A stretch of 64,000 bases of DNA from positions 5,009,863-5,073,862 of the forward strand of contig CM039467.1 in NCBI GenBank assembly GCA_022414725.1, in the 5' to 3' direction. The notes under the pieces are model-generated. The model was not told the DNA's origin and ran no database searches. It saw nothing but the letters and a program-made list of their open reading frames with translations. Source of the stretch: Microglena sp. YARC. Taxonomy: Eukaryota; Chlorophyta; Chlorophyceae; Chlamydomonadales; Chlamydomonadaceae. Position numbers and translations under genes: made by a program. Positions 1 through 12,429 of the stretch are shown piece after piece; position 1 is the first letter of the stretch, and every line of letters begins with the position of its first letter.

Positions 1-1
1 G

Positions 2-244
2 TGCGTTCAGGCCAGGGACAACCGAGAGGGTGTCACTGGCATGGCACTTGAGTTGAAGGACTTAGAGGCCATGTCCCTTGAAAAGAAAGGGTGGATGCAT
101 TTGGGGCTGTGGGTGGAACTCTTCAAGACCCATACGACGTTATGTCCCCTAGGAGTTGGTGTGTTTGATGGCTCGGAGCTACCCCACGGGACGTGCTCTG
201 AGGGAGTGGGGGATGTTATTGACCGGTTCTCCCGGCTCAGCTAG
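2..244 (+). CDS. Unrecognised ORF open to the left window edge
   Basis: A reading frame is open from the first bases of the window to a TAG at 242-244, about 80 codons. The first internal ATG is at 41. The peptide has mixed composition with a segment LEKKGWMHLGLWVELFK, and I recognise no domain. It could be the end of a gene or transposon ORF that starts outside the window, or chance. Nothing downstream to 1744 supports a continuing gene. Confidence 0.2.
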   Translation, partial: CVQARDNREGVTGMALELKDLEAMSLEKKGWMHLGLWVELFKTHTTLCPLGVGVFDGSELPHGTCSEGVGDVIDRFSRLS

Positions 245-624
245 AGTGTCTTGGGGCACCAGGCCTTCCGCCTGGAAGCTTCCATAGTAGTGCCTCCGCC
301 CGTTAGGGCCGGCACCTACCGGCGGCAGTACCCTGAGGTACTGTGGCCCTTTCCCTTCTTATACCTAGCTTGCCGCCTGGCATGCTATCACGTTTGTAAG
401 CTTAGCACCTTCGCCAATCCCTGTGTCAGTCCTCACGAGATAATAATCCGGAAGCTAAAGGTTATCGCCCACCACGCCGTCCCGTGTTCCACTGCAACAG
501 ACTTCCACGTCTGTTACCCTGTCTGTAGATCCCGAGCTCCCGCGCACCTGCAGTGCCTTCTACAGTTGCCGCCGCAACAACCGAAGGAAATGGATCTCAG
601 TTGCAGAATCTTCTCTGATTGCTA

Positions 625-770
625 GGCACCCCGCTGGACACCAGCCACCAACAGTCTACCCAAGACCCCGCTGGACCGCCAGTAAGTTGACCCCGCAACA
701 AACCCCTCTCCGAGTCTACCCAAGACCCCGCTGGACCACCAGTACGTTGCTCACCGCAACACCAACCACC
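625..770 (+). repeat. 60-bp tandem repeat around CCCGCTGGACC
   Basis: The core AGTCTACCCAAGACCCCGCT recurs at 653 and 713 with a 60-bp period. It is followed in both by GGACC(G/A)CCAGTA and then GTTG. A shorter relative with CCCCGCTGGAC precedes it at about 628. Each copy contains AGTAAGT/AGTACGT-like bases, but no exon could be established. Confidence 0.6.
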
Positions 771-867
771 CCACTGCGTCAACCCAGCAATTCCGCTCTC
801 CCTAATCCCGCCATCCCCTTACCTCTCCGGCCCCGCAAGCCAAATCTCCTGCCCAAAGCCCCCCTCG

Positions 868-960
868 CACTCGGGGAAGTGACAATTTCGCTAAATGTAG
901 GCGAAAGACACGATTTGCAGCGGAACTACAGAGAAATGTAGGCGTACAGTGGACGAAATG
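868..960 (+). repeat. GCGAAATGT/CACTCGGGGAAGT motif cluster, left copy
   Basis: CACTCGGGGAAGT at 868-880, a 7-base spacer and TCGCTAAATG at 888-897 match the reverse complement of 12101-12130, where the same two blocks have the same spacing. The motifs AAATGTAGGCG and CGAAATGTCTC nearby recur near 11945-11975. The pieces look like remnants of a dispersed element lying on both sides of the 71-bp satellite region. Confidence 0.5.
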
Positions 961-1744
961 TCTCGGCTCACCGCAAACCAGCGATCCCGACAGACACCCA
1001 AAACTTATTGTAGACTGAAGCGTGACCAATAACTCCTCGATCGCACGTTAACAACTGAGTTGTAATACGCGAAAGGGTATGCAGCTTTCTGTCGCCCGAG
1101 GGTCTGTTAGCAACCTTTTCGAGGGGTCATTCTTGCAAACCTGCGAAGCTCTTCCAGCGATTCCGAGATAGGGTGAACAATTAGGCAACGAAGTACTAGC
1201 GCGAACTTCTTGTTGGCGAATAGCTTTCATTCGGGAAAAGGTCACCCGAAGTCACCGATGTGCTTTCGCTGCATGCGTCGAAAATGGAGCTGTTGTAGGG
1301 CGAAACCAGGGCGATTTTAATCACTGTGATGAAAGCCTAAGTCACACTGAAATATCATCGTGACTTGCGATGACCTGTCAGTGCTCTTACTAATTTTGAT
1401 AGATGTTTTCGCAGGGTGTCCTTTCACCAGCCTTTCATGTACGTTAGCCAAGGCGGATTGGACGCGGCATGGCGAAATGGCCGTACGATTAGAGCCTTAC
1501 AATGTGGCCAAGGTAAGCCACGCCAACCTTCATTCTACCTCTCGTACTCCTACATGATATTCTTCCCTCCCTCGCCCAACGCATGTGTTCGTTGCTACTT
1601 GATATTTTTGGCGTCCTGCTTTGTTACCTCCGTCCTTTCTTTTCAGATTACTGCGCAACGCCCTCTGCCGCCTTCCGCATGGACAAGCGCGGGGTAGTGC
1701 GTCAGATTGATTTTGAAATTTGACCAATGCTCTCGTCCTATCTC

Positions 1745-2475
1745 CTACACAAATTCCCTTACATCGGTTCCGCTAATTCTCGCAACCGATCCGTCTATGC
1801 TAGACCTGTGTAGGTTGTCAGTGCATCTGCTGGATGCATGGTATCTTGCAGCCAGCGGCCCTTTCGTCGTCAACTCCCCAACCAGGAAGCCCGGACGGCG
1901 CTGCTGCACTGCCACCGCATGAATAAGCTGCATAAATTGCAGCATCTCGGCAGCCCACCCGACGTTGCTCTGGACACGGTCAAATATGGTGGTATGTGGA
2001 GTGTACTGTCCCAGGAGTATGGCTTCAGCTTGGGGTGGCAGCATGATTAGTTGGCTCTGTGCAAAGTAGGATGCTGGGACAACTTGCTCCCAACTCTTAT
2101 GTGAGTCATACTTCCACCTGTTCTCTCCTGGGCCTGAGTAGAGCTTGAAAGGACATGGGGCCTTACACTCTAGTGGGATCATGCACTGCCCTGGCTGCAT
2201 GGTGCCCTTGAGCATTGTATCAGGAGATCATGCGTGGCAGTTATCCCTTGAGACCCTGCATGATAGATGGTGGCGGCACTGTGTATATTTGGCTGACGCA
2301 CTAGACCCATGTCCATGGCATGCATCTTCACATTGGGTTCACTCGTAGTGGTTGTGGTAGTCTTGGAACGTTGCCTCTTGCGTTGTGGTGGAGACTGGTT
2401 CTCCTTGCTTTGCTGGGTGTTGGGTGACAGTCCAACCTTGTCTTTATGCTTGGGTCTTTCGGATCCATTCTGCAT
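1745..2475 (-). CDS. Hypothetical protein, broken by one frameshift
   Basis: Two minus-strand frames follow one another. The first starts at an ATG at 2475 and has a basic, Ser/Thr-rich N-terminal part with a poly-Thr run. The second runs from about 2215 to 1745 and has ordinary globular composition, including CPFKLYSGPGENRW. A single shift near 2180-2215 joins them. No family is recognised and no catalytic motif is visible. The frames could belong to a degraded transposon gene. Intron-like acceptor copies at 2640 and 3060 lie on the opposite strand, so this would be a separate divergent unit. Start and end are uncertain. Confidence 0.3.
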
Positions 2476-2579
2476 GGTAAACTCAGGCAAGTGTGGACAA
2501 TGCAAGGCTGGGTAGGACCTGAGGTTCAGGTACCTAATCTTGAGGCAGGTTGTACTTCCAGGGGATCTCCCTACCAATA

Positions 2580-3235
2580 CGCAAAAACAACACAAAGGGT
2601 GTCAATATATGTAACTATGCCCGCCCTTCTTTTTTGCAGGGACCCATGCTCTGTGTGGAAGCGGTCTGAAGGTTGCTTGTAGGTAGGGTTTCACAACAAT
2701 GTGGCCTAGGGAATTTCTGACTTGATCACATGCCTAAATAGTGTCCACCTGCTTGCATGCCTCCTTTCGTGCATGCCTGTCTGTATGCCTGCCTTTTTAT
2801 CTTCCTCCCTAGTGACTGATTGGCTGACTATCTGGATGGTGACTTCTGCTTGGAGGTGCTAGCATAGAGTGTTCAGCCCATGGAAAAGTGGCTTGGTTGC
2901 CTGCCTGCGTGCCTGTCTGTTGCACGCATGTTTACTTGCTTGTCTGTCTGCTTGAGCGCTTGGCCATTGTTGACACAGGAGAAGAGGGTTTAACCTATCA
3001 TCAAAAATGAAGTAAAGGGTGCTACATAATTATACTATGCCTGCATTATGTATTTGCAGGGACCATTGCTCTGTCTTCCCTCCCAGTTCTGATGTTCCAT
3101 TGTCACATGAGGCTGCTAGACAACAACGTAAGTGATAACTGAAGCTTGCTTGTAGGTGCGGTTTCGCAACAGTAGTGTGGCATAGGGAATTGTGTCTTGA
3201 TTCATGCATAGGTAATGCCCACGTGCATCTGTCTA
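2580..3235 (+). repeat. 420-bp direct duplication carrying a 3' splice site
   Basis: Two related segments start at about 2585 and 3005. Both run through a pyrimidine stretch into TTGCAG|GGACC with exon starts at 2640 and 3060. Both continue to a shared TGCTTGTAGGT..GGTTTC block at about 2672 and 3148. The second copy also has a consensus donor CAACAAC|GTAAGTG at 3128. The duplication therefore copies an acceptor and the start of the exon behind it. Confidence 0.6.
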
Positions 3236-6200
3236 TGTTTGTGTCATTGTCTCTGTCATCGTCTCTGTAACTGCATCTGTAATATGCTTCTGTCTATGTC
3301 CTGCCCTCCATTGATCTCAAGCGCATACCCTGCTCTGCACGTCACTGTCCTGCTCCTTGCCGTCCTCCTTGCCCTTCATTGCTCTGTAACGCAGGCCATG
3401 CTCTGCTAATCACCATCCTGCCCCTATTCGTGCTCCCTGCCCTTCATTGCTCTCTAACGCCTGCCCTGCTCTGCCCATTACTGTCGTCCTGTCCTTTCCC
3501 ATTATCCCTGCCCCCCTTTGCTCTCAAACGCCTGCCCTGCTCTGCTCATCACTGTCGTCCTGCCCCTTGCCATTATCCCTGCCCCTCTTTGCTCTTTAAC
3601 ACTTGCCCTGCTCTGCTCATCACTGTCATCCTGCCCCTTGCCATTATCCCTGCCCCTCTTTGCTCTCTATCGCCTGCCCTGCTCTGCACATCACTGTCCT
3701 CCTGCCCCTTGCCATTATCCCTTCCCCTCTTTGCTCTCTATCGCATTCCCTGCCTTGTTCATCACTGCCGTCTTGCCTCTTGCCATTATCCCTGTCCCTC
3801 CTTACTCCCTAACGCCTACCGTGCTCTGCTCATCACTGTCGTCTTTCCCCTTGCCATTGTCCCTGCCCCTATGTGCTCTCTAACGCCTGCCCTGCTCTGC
3901 TCATCACTGTCCTCCTGCCCCTTGCCTCTATTCCCTTGCCATTATCTCTCCTTACTCCCTAACACCTTACCCTGCTCTGCTCATCACTGTCGTCTTTAGC
4001 CCCTTGCCATTATCCTGCCCCTCTTTGCTCTGTAACGCCTGCTGCCCTCCCTTGCCATCACTGTCGTCTTGCCCCTTGCCTATATCCCTGCCATCTGCCT
4101 TTTGCCTGATGTCTGCCTCTTGCCATTATCCTTGCCCCTCTGCTGCTCCCTCTGCTCATCACTGTCGTGCTTAACGCCTAAATCCCTGCCCTCTGCTCTC
4201 TATCGCATTCCTGCCCCTTGTTGATCAATGTTGCCTGATGCATTATCCCTGCCCCTCCTTACTCCCTAACGCCTACCGTGCTCTGCTCATCACTGTCGCC
4301 TTTCCCCTTGCCATTGTCCCTGCCCCTCTGTGCTCTCTAACGCCTGCCCTGCTCTGCTTATCACTGTCCTCCTGCCCCTTGCCATTATCCCTGCCCCTCT
4401 TCGCTCTCTAACGCCTGCGCTCCCTTGTTCATCACCATCATCCTGCCCTTGCCATTATCCCTGCCCCTCCTTACTCCCTAACACTTACCCTGCTCAGCTC
4501 ATCACTGTCGTCTTTTGCCCCTTGCCATTATCCCTGCCTCTTTGCTCTCTAACACCTGCCTCCTTGTCATCAATGTGCCTGGGCCTTGCCATTATCCTTG
4601 CCTCTCTTTGCTCTCTATTGCATGCCCTGCCTTGTTCATCACTGCCGTCTTGCCTCTTGCCATTATCCCTGTCCCTCCTTACTCCCTAACGCCTACCGTG
4701 CTCTGCTCATCACTGTCGTCTTTCCCCTTGCCATTGTCCCTGCCCCTCTGTGCTCTCTAACGCCTGCCCTGCTCTGCTCATCACTGTCCTCCTGCCCCTT
4801 GCCATTATCCCTGCCCCTCTTCGCTTTCTAACGCCTGCCCTGCCTTGTTCATCACCATCGTCCTGCCCTTGCCATTATCCCTGCCCCTCCTTACTCCCTA
4901 ACACCTACCCTGCTCTGCTCATCACTGTCGTCTTTTGCCCCTTGCCATTATCCCTGCCCCTCTTTGCTCTCTAACGCCTGCCCTCCCTTGTTCATCACTG
5001 TCGTCCTGCCCCTTGCCATAATCCCTGCCTCTCTTTGCTCTCTATTGCAGCCCTGCCTTGTTCATCACTGATGTCTTGCCTCTTGCCATTATCCCTGTCC
5101 CCTCCTTACTCCCTAACACCTACCCTGCTCTGCTCATCACTGTCGTCTTTGCCCCTTGCCATTATCCCTGCCCCTCTGCTCCCTGCTGCATCACTGTCGT
5201 CTCCTGCCCCCTTGCCATTAATCCCTGCTCTCTTTGCTCTCTATCGCATTCCCTGCCTTGTTCATCACTGATGTCTTGCCTCTTGCCATTATCCCTGCCC
5301 CTCCTTACTCCTAACGCCTACCCTGCTCTGCTCATCACTGTCGTCTTTCCCCTTGCCATTATCCCTGCCCCTCTGTGCTCTCTAACGCCTGCCCTGCTCT
5401 GCTTATCACTGTCCTCCTGCCCTTGCCATTATCCTGCCCCTCTTCGCTCCATTAATCCCTGCCCCTCCTACTCCCTAACACTTACCCTGCTCTGCTCATC
5501 ACTGTCGTCTTTTGCCCCTTGCCATTATCCCTGCATTATGCCCTGCCTTGCATCATTCTGCCGTCTTGCCTCTTGCCATTATCCCTGCCCCTCTTACTCC
5601 CTAACGCCTACCCTGCTCTGCTCATCACTGTCGTCTTGCCCCTTGCCATTGTCCCTGCCTCGCTCTCTAACGCCTGCCCTGCCATCTGCTCATCACTGTC
5701 CTCCTGCCCTTGCCATTATCCCTGCCCCTCTTCGCTTTCTCTAACGCCTGCCCTGCCTTGTTCATCACCATCGTCCTGCCCTTGCCATTATCCCTGCCCC
5801 TCCTTACTCCCTAACACCTACCCTGATCTGCTCATCACTGTCGTCTTTTGCCCCTTGCCATTATCCCTGCCCCTCTTTGCTCTCTAACGCCTGCCCTCTT
5901 GTTCATGAATGTCGTCCTGCCCCTTGCCATTATCCCTGCCCTCTTGCTCTCTATTGCATGCCCTGCCTTGTTCATCACTGCCGTCTTGCCTCTTGCCATT
6001 ATCCCTGCCCCTCCTTACTCCTTAACACCTACCTGCTCTGCTCATCACTGTCGTCTTGCCCCTTGCCATTATCCTGCCCCTCCTTACTCCCTAAAACCTA
6101 CCCTGCCCTCTGCTCATCACTGTCGTCTTGCCCTTGCCATAATCCCTGCTCCTCTTTGCTCTCTATCGCATTCCCTGCCTTGTTGATCACTGATGTCTTG

Positions 6201-9200
6201 CCTCTTGCCATTATCCCTGCCCCTCCTTACTCCCTAACGCCTACCGTGCTCTGCTCATCACTGTCGTCTTTCCCCTTGCCATTGTCCCTGCCCCTCTGTG
6301 CTCTCTAACGCCTGCCCTGCTCTGCTTATCACTGTCCTCCTGCCCCTTGCCATTATCCCTGCCCCTCTTCGCTCTCTAACGCCTCCGCTCCCTTGTTCAT
6401 CACCATCATCCTGCCCTTGCCATTATCCCTGCCCCTCCTTACTCCCTAACACTTACCCTGCTCTGCTCATCACTGTCGTCTTTTGCCCCTTGCCATTATC
6501 CCTGCCCTCTTTGCTCTCTAACACCTGCCCTTCCCTTGTTCATCAATGTTGCCTGGGCCTTGCCATTATCCCTTGCCTCTCTTTGCTCTCTATTGCATGC
6601 CCTGCCTTGTTCATCACTGCCGTCTTGCCTCTTGCCATTATCCCTGTCCCCTCCTTACTCCCTAACGCCTACCCTGCTCTGCTCATCACTGTCGTCTTGC
6701 CCCTTGCCATTGTCCCTGCCCCTCTGTGCTCTCTAACGCCTGCCCTGCTCTGCTCATCACTGTCCTCCTGCCCCTTGCCATTATCCCTGCCCCTCTTCGC
6801 TTTCTAACGCCTGCCCTGCCTTGTTCATCACCATCGTCCTGCCCTTGCCATTATCCCTGCCCCTCCTTTACTCCCTAACACCTACCCTGATCTGCTCATC
6901 ACTGTCGTCTTTTGCCCTTGCCATTATCCCTGCCCCTCTTTGCTCTCTAACGCCTGCCCTCCCTTGTTCATGAATGTGTCCTGCCCCTTGCCATTATCCC
7001 TGCCTCTTTGCTCTCTATTGCATGCCCTGCCTTGTTCATCACTGCCGTCTTGCCTCTTGCCATTATCCTGCCCTCCTTACTCCCTGAACACCCTACCTGC
7101 TCTGCTCATCACTGTCGTCTTGCCCCTTGCCATTATCCCAGCCCCTCCTTACTCCCTAACACCTACCCTGCTCTGATCATCACTGTCGTCTTGCCCCTTG
7201 CCATAATCCCTGCTCCTCTTTGCTCTCTATCGCATTCCCTGCCTTGTTGATCACTGATGTCTTGCCTCTTGCCATTATCCCTGCCCCTCCTTACTCTCTA
7301 ACGCCTACCGTGCTCTGCTCATCACTGTCGTCTTTTGCCCCTTGCCATTATCCCTGCCCCTCTGTGCTCTCTAACGCCTGCCCTGCTCTGCTTATCACTG
7401 TCCTCCTGCCCCTTGCCATTATCCCTGCCCCTCTTCGCTCTCTAATGCCTCCGCTCCCTTGTTCATCACCATCATCCTGCCCTTGCCATTATCCCTGCCC
7501 CTCCTTACTCCCTAACACTTACCCTGCTCTGCTCATCACTGTCGTCTTTTGCCCCTTGCCATTATCCCTGCCCCTCTTTGCTCTCTAACACCTGCCCTTC
7601 CTTGTTCATCAATGTTGCCTGGGCCTTGCCATTATCCCTGCCTCTCTTTGCTCTCTATTGCATGCCCTGCCTTGTTCATCACTGCCGTCTTGCCTCTTGC
7701 CATTATCCCTGTCCCTCCTTACTCCCTAACGCCTACCCTGCTCTGCTCATCACTGTCGTCTTGCCCCTTGCCATTGTCCCTGCCCCTCTGTGCTCTCTAA
7801 CGCCTGCCCTGCTCTGCTCATCACTGTCCTCCTGCCCCTTGCCATTATCCCTGCCCCTCTTCGCTTTCTAACGCCTGCCCTGCCTTGTTCATCACCATCG
7901 TCCTGCCCTTGCCATTATCCCTGCCCCTCCTTACTCCCTAACACCTACCCTGCTCTGCTCATCACTGTCGTCTTTTGCCCCTTGCCATTATCCCTGCCCC
8001 TCTTTGCTCTCTAACGCCTGCCCTCCCTTGTTCATCAATGTTGCCTGGGCCTTGCCATTATCCCTGCCTCTCTTTGCTCTCTATTGCATGCCCTGCCTTG
8101 TTCATCACTGCCGTCTTGCCTCTTGCCATTATCCCTGTCCCTCCTTACTCCTTAACACCTACCTGCTCTGCTCATCACTGTCGTCTTGCCCATTATCCCT
8201 AGCCCTCCTTACTCCCTAACACCTACCCTGCTCTGCTCATCACTGTCGTCTTGCCCCTTGCCATAATCCCTGCTCCTCTTTGCTCTCTATCGCATTCCCT
8301 GCCTTGTTGATCACTGATGTCTTGCCTCTTGCCATTATCCCTGCCCCTCCTTACTCCCTAACGCCTACCGTGCTCTGCTCATCACTGTCGCCTTTCCCCT
8401 TGCCATTATCCCTGCCCCTCTGTGCTCTCTAACGCCTGCCCTGCTCTGCTTATCACTGTCCTCCTGCCCCTTGCCATTATCCCTGCCCCTCTTCGCTCTC
8501 TAACGCCTCCGCTCCCTTGTTCATCACCATCATCCTGCCCTTGCCATTATCCCTGCCCCTCCTTACTCCCTAACACTTACCCTGCTCTGCTCATCACTGT
8601 CGTCTTTTGCCCCTTGCCATTATCCCTGCCACTCTTTGCTCTCTAACACCCGCCCTTCCTTGTCCATCAATGTTGCCTGGGCCTTGCCATTATCCCTGCC
8701 TCTCTTTGCTCTCTATTGCATGCCCTGCCTTGTTCATCACTGCCGTCTTGCCTCTTGCCATTATCCCTGTCCCTCCTTACTCCCTAACGCCTACCTGCTC
8801 TGCTCATCACTGTCGTCTTGCCCCTTGCCATTGTCCCTGCCCCTCTGTGCTCTCTAACGCCTGCCCTGCTCTGCTCATCACTGTCCTCCTGCCCCTTGCC
8901 ATTATCCCTGCCCCTCTTCGCTTTCTAACGCCTGCCCTGCCTTGTTCATCACCATCGTCCTGCCCTTGCCATTATCCCTGCCCCTCCTTACTCCCTAACA
9001 CCTACCCTGATCTGCTCATCACTGTCGTCTTTTGCCCCTTGCCATTATCCCTGCCCCTCTTTGCTCTCTAACGCCTGCCCTCCCTTGTTCATGAATGTCG
9101 TCCTGCCCCTTGCCATTATCCCTGCCTCTCTTTGCTCTCTATTGCATGCCCTGCCTTGTTCATCACTGCCGTCTTGCCTCTTGCCATTATCCCTGTCCCT

Positions 9201-11399
9201 CCTTACTCCTTAACACCTACCTGCTCTGCTCATCACTGTCGTCTTGCCCCTTGCCATTATCCCAGCCCCTCCTTACTCCCTAACACCTACCCTGCTCTGA
9301 TCATCACTGTCGTCTTGCCCCTTGCAATAATCCCTGCTCCTCTTTGCTCTCTATCGCATTCCCTGCCTTGTTGATCACTGATGTCTTGCCTCTTGCCATT
9401 ATCCCTGCCCCTCCTTACTCCCTAACGCCTACCGTGCTCTGCTCATCACTGTCGTCTTTTGCCCCTTGCCATTATCCCTGCCCCTCTGTGCTCTCTAACG
9501 CCTGCCCTGCTCTGCTTATCACTGTCCTCCTGCCCCTTGCCATTATCCCTGCCCCTCTTCGCTCTCTAACGCCTCCGCTCCCTTGTTCATCACCATCATC
9601 CTGCCCTTGCCATTATCCCTGCCCCTCCTTACTCCCTAACACTTACCCTGCTCTGCTCATCACTGTCGTCTTGCCCCTTGCCATTATCCCTGCCACTCTT
9701 TGCTCTCTAACACCTGCCCTTCCTTGTTCATCAATGTTGCCTGGGCCTTGCCATTATCCCTGCCTCTCTTTGCTCTCTATTGCATGCCCTGCCTTGTTCA
9801 TCACTGCCGTCTTGCCTCTTGCCATTATCCCTGTCCCTCCTTACTCCCTAACGCCTACCCTGCTCTGCTCATCACTGTCGTCTTGCCCCTTGCCATTGTC
9901 CCTGCCCCTCTGTTCTCTCTAACGCCTGCCCTGCTCTGCTCATCACTGTCCTCCTGCCCCTTGCCATTATCCCTGCCCCTCTTGGCTTTCTAACGCCTGC
10001 CCTGCCTTGTTCATCACCATCGTCCTGCTCTTGCCATTATCCCTGCCCCTCCTTACTCCCTAACACCTACCCTGATCTGCTCATCACTGTCGTCTTTTGC
10101 CCCTTGCCATTATCCCTGCCCCTCTTTGCTCTCTAACGCCTGCCCTCCCTTGTTCATGAATGTCGTCCTGCCCCTTGCCATTATCCCTGCCTCTCTTTGC
10201 TCTCTATTGCATGCCCTGCCTTGTTCATCACTGCCGTCTTGCCTCTTGCCATTATCCCTGTCCCTCCTTACTCCTGAACACCTACCTGCTCTGCTCATCA
10301 CTGTCGTCTTGCCCCTTGCCATTGTCCCTGCCCCTCTGTGCTCTCTAACGCCTGCCCTGATCTGCTTATCACTGTCTTCCTGCCTGCCCCTTGCCATTAT
10401 CCCTGCCCCTCTTCGCTCTCTAACGCCTCCGGTCCCTTGTTCATCACCATCGTCCTGCCCTTGCCATTATCCCTGCCCCTCCTTACTCCCTAACACTTAC
10501 CCTGCTCTGCTCATCACTGTCGTCTTTTGCCCCTTGCCATTATCCCTGCCACTCTTTGCTCTCTTACACCTGCCCTTCCTTGTTCATCAATGTTGCCTGG
10601 GCCTTGCCATTATCCCTGCCTCTCTTTGCTCTCTATTGCATGCCCTGCCTTGTTCATCACTGCCGTCTTGCCTCTTGCCATTATCCCTGTCCCTCCTTAC
10701 TCCCTAACGCCTACCCTGCTCTGCTCATCACTGTCGTCTTGCCCCTTGCCATTGTCCCTGCCCCTCTGTGCTCTCTAACGCCTGCCCTGCTCTGCTCATC
10801 ACTGTCCTCCTGCCCCTTGCCATTATCCCTGCCCCTCTTCGCTTTCTAACGCCTGCCCTGCCTTGTTCATCACCATCGTCCTTCCCTTGCCATTATTCCT
10901 GCCCCTCCTTACTCCCTAACACCTACCCTGATCTGCTCATCACTGTCGTCTTTTGCCCCTTGCCATTACCCCTGCCCCTCTTTGCTCTCTAACGCCTGCC
11001 CTGCTCTTCTCATCACTGTCCTCCTGCCTCTTCCCATTATCCCTGCCCATCTTCGCTCTCTAACGCCTGAGCTCCCTTGTTCATCACCGTCGTCCTTCCT
11101 CTTGCCATTATCCCTGTCCCTCCTTATTCCCTAACACCTACCCTGCCCTCCCTTGTTCATCACTGTCGTCTTGCCCCTTGCCATTATCCCTGCCCCTCTC
11201 TGCTCTCTATCGCTTGCCCTGCTCTGCTCATCACTGTCGTCCTGCCCCTTGCCATTATCCCTGCCCCTCTTTATTTGCTCTTTAACGCCTGCCTTGCTCT
11301 GCATGTCTTGCAGGGCAAGAGGATGGATGGAAATGCTACAGCTGCGATGAAGATTGCTGCCACGAAGGAACTATAAATGCCGAAGATGGAAATATATAA
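3060..11399 (+). CDS. 3' end of an unknown gene: two exons around a satellite-filled intron
   Basis: An exon at 3060-3127 lies between TATTTGCAG and GTAAGTG. It is open in one phase as 22 codons with one base on each side, beginning DHCSVFPPSSDVP. A terminal exon at 11314-11399 follows GTCTTGCAG and ends in TAA at 11397-11399. The one leftover base of the first exon completes the first codon of the second. The joined frame then stays open and gives a Cys-rich tail with the pattern WKCYSC, three residues, CCH. That suggests a metal-binding or disulfide-rich end. The 5' part of the gene is not visible; the related exon at 2640 may be a decoy copy. The family is unrecognised. The intron of about 8.2 kb is almost wholly tandem repeat. 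Confidence 0.4.
3290..11305 (+). repeat. Giant 71-bp pyrimidine-rich satellite array
   Basis: The monomer runs from CGCCTGCCCTGCTCTGCTCA through GTCGTCCTGCCCCTTGCCAT to CTTTGCTCTCTAA. It measures 71 bp between neighbouring copies (3529 and 3600). About 110 copies fill the region with one strand polarity, C+T on the plus strand. Copies differ by point changes and small deletions. Diagnostic variants recur at multiples of the monomer: AATGTTGCCTGGGCC occurs at 6544, 7611, 8037, 8669, 9733 and 10589, giving spacings of 1067, 426, 632, 1064 and 856. That is a higher-order repeat of about 15 monomers with shorter versions. Because 71 is not a multiple of three, every plus-strand frame shows repetitive Leu/Pro/Cys/Ser ORFs; I do not treat these as genes. 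Confidence 0.9.
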
Positions 11400-11899
11400 T
11401 AGAAGCAGCGAAGATATATAGATGTATAGCTTTGCTTGGTCGTTTCTACTTCGTGGATATATGGGCGTATGTCTTCATGAGTAGACAAGTGGATAGCTGC
11501 CTGCAGGCTGCCTATATACTTGTACTTGAACTTAATTAGCTACATGGCTCCAGCCAGCAATTTGGCTGCTCGTCGTCTTTTGCTCGCTGTCTATCTATGG
11601 TTAATGGATATAGAGGAAATATATGGGATGTAGCGGATGTACATGTGTAAGGATGCTTACATAGATATATAGGTAGATCAATAAGTTAATGGATGCATAC
11701 GTTAGTTTATTATGTATGTAATCTATCTTCTCGAATCCTGATGTAATTGAGAAATTCTCCTAGAAAATATTCCTGAAAATGTGACCTCTCCGACCACCGT
11801 GCCCAAACCGCCCTGCAAGCGAAGTACAGGCGAAAAGTCTCAGAAGACCGAACATTTCGCCTCATTACCGTGCACAAGCCGCCGTGCGTGGCGAGATGC

Positions 11900-11935
11900 C
11901 GTCGAAATATCTCAGAAGTCTGAGACATTTCGACG
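11900..11935. repeat. 36-bp imperfect palindrome (hairpin)
   Basis: The arms CGTCGAAATATCTCAGA and TCTGAGACATTTCGACG pair with one mismatch around a very short centre. A smaller CTCAG..CTGAG hairpin follows at about 11970. Related GCGAAATGTCTC words occur at 951 and 11960. Confidence 0.6.
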
Positions 11936-12100
11936 ATAATCCGCCTAGGCGAAATGTAGGCGAAATGTCTCAGGATTCTGAGCTACACGCGACGCGGGTA
12001 TAGGGCTTACCGCTAGAGTCAGAAGTGCCAGGTCATTAAAGGACTATGACTAATCGCGGACCCCGCGTGCGTTCCGCGTGCATTCCGCTGCGCTCGTACG

Positions 12101-12130
12101 CATTTAGCGATCTGTCGACTTCCCCGAGTG
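12101..12130 (-). repeat. Inverted partner of the motif pair at 868-897
   Basis: Read on the minus strand, this is CACTCGGGGAAGT, seven bases, TCGCTAAATG. It matches 868-897 in both blocks and in spacing. The two copies face each other across about 11 kb. Confidence 0.55.
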
Positions 12131-12429
12131 CAAGAAAAGTGCCCCTCACGTCGTCGATGCATGGCAATCCCGTGTTACGCCTGTTATGTCCCGACGTTGA
12201 AAAAACGGGCCCATCACCCACCCATCGCACTCGACGCATACGACACGGCGGTCAGATTGCTTTATTTATAAAGCTATCTTTCTCGGAGTAACTCAAAAGG
12301 GATGTTAAATGGTTCTCTCCGAAACCAACTTGTTTCATCAAGTATATTTTGAGCACGGCACTTACGACGACGACTGGTATTCTCATCCCACCTCTATTTA
12401 CGATCAGATGCGGGGTCCGCATCTCTTCT

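Larger units (their letters stand above)
245..1744. other. Non-coding stretch, nothing recognised apart from short repeats
   Basis: No convincing gene is visible. The stretch holds the 60-bp direct repeat at 625-770 and a cluster of GCGAAATGT-type motifs at 868-960. The overlapping short frames on both strands have no domain or consistent composition. Confidence 0.5.

Noticed and set aside
3379..11350. Dozens of overlapping plus-strand ORFs rich in Leu, Pro, Ser, Cys and Ile
   Set aside because: They are frame-shifted readings of one 71-bp satellite; the same peptide words appear in all three frames and no start or end is shared.
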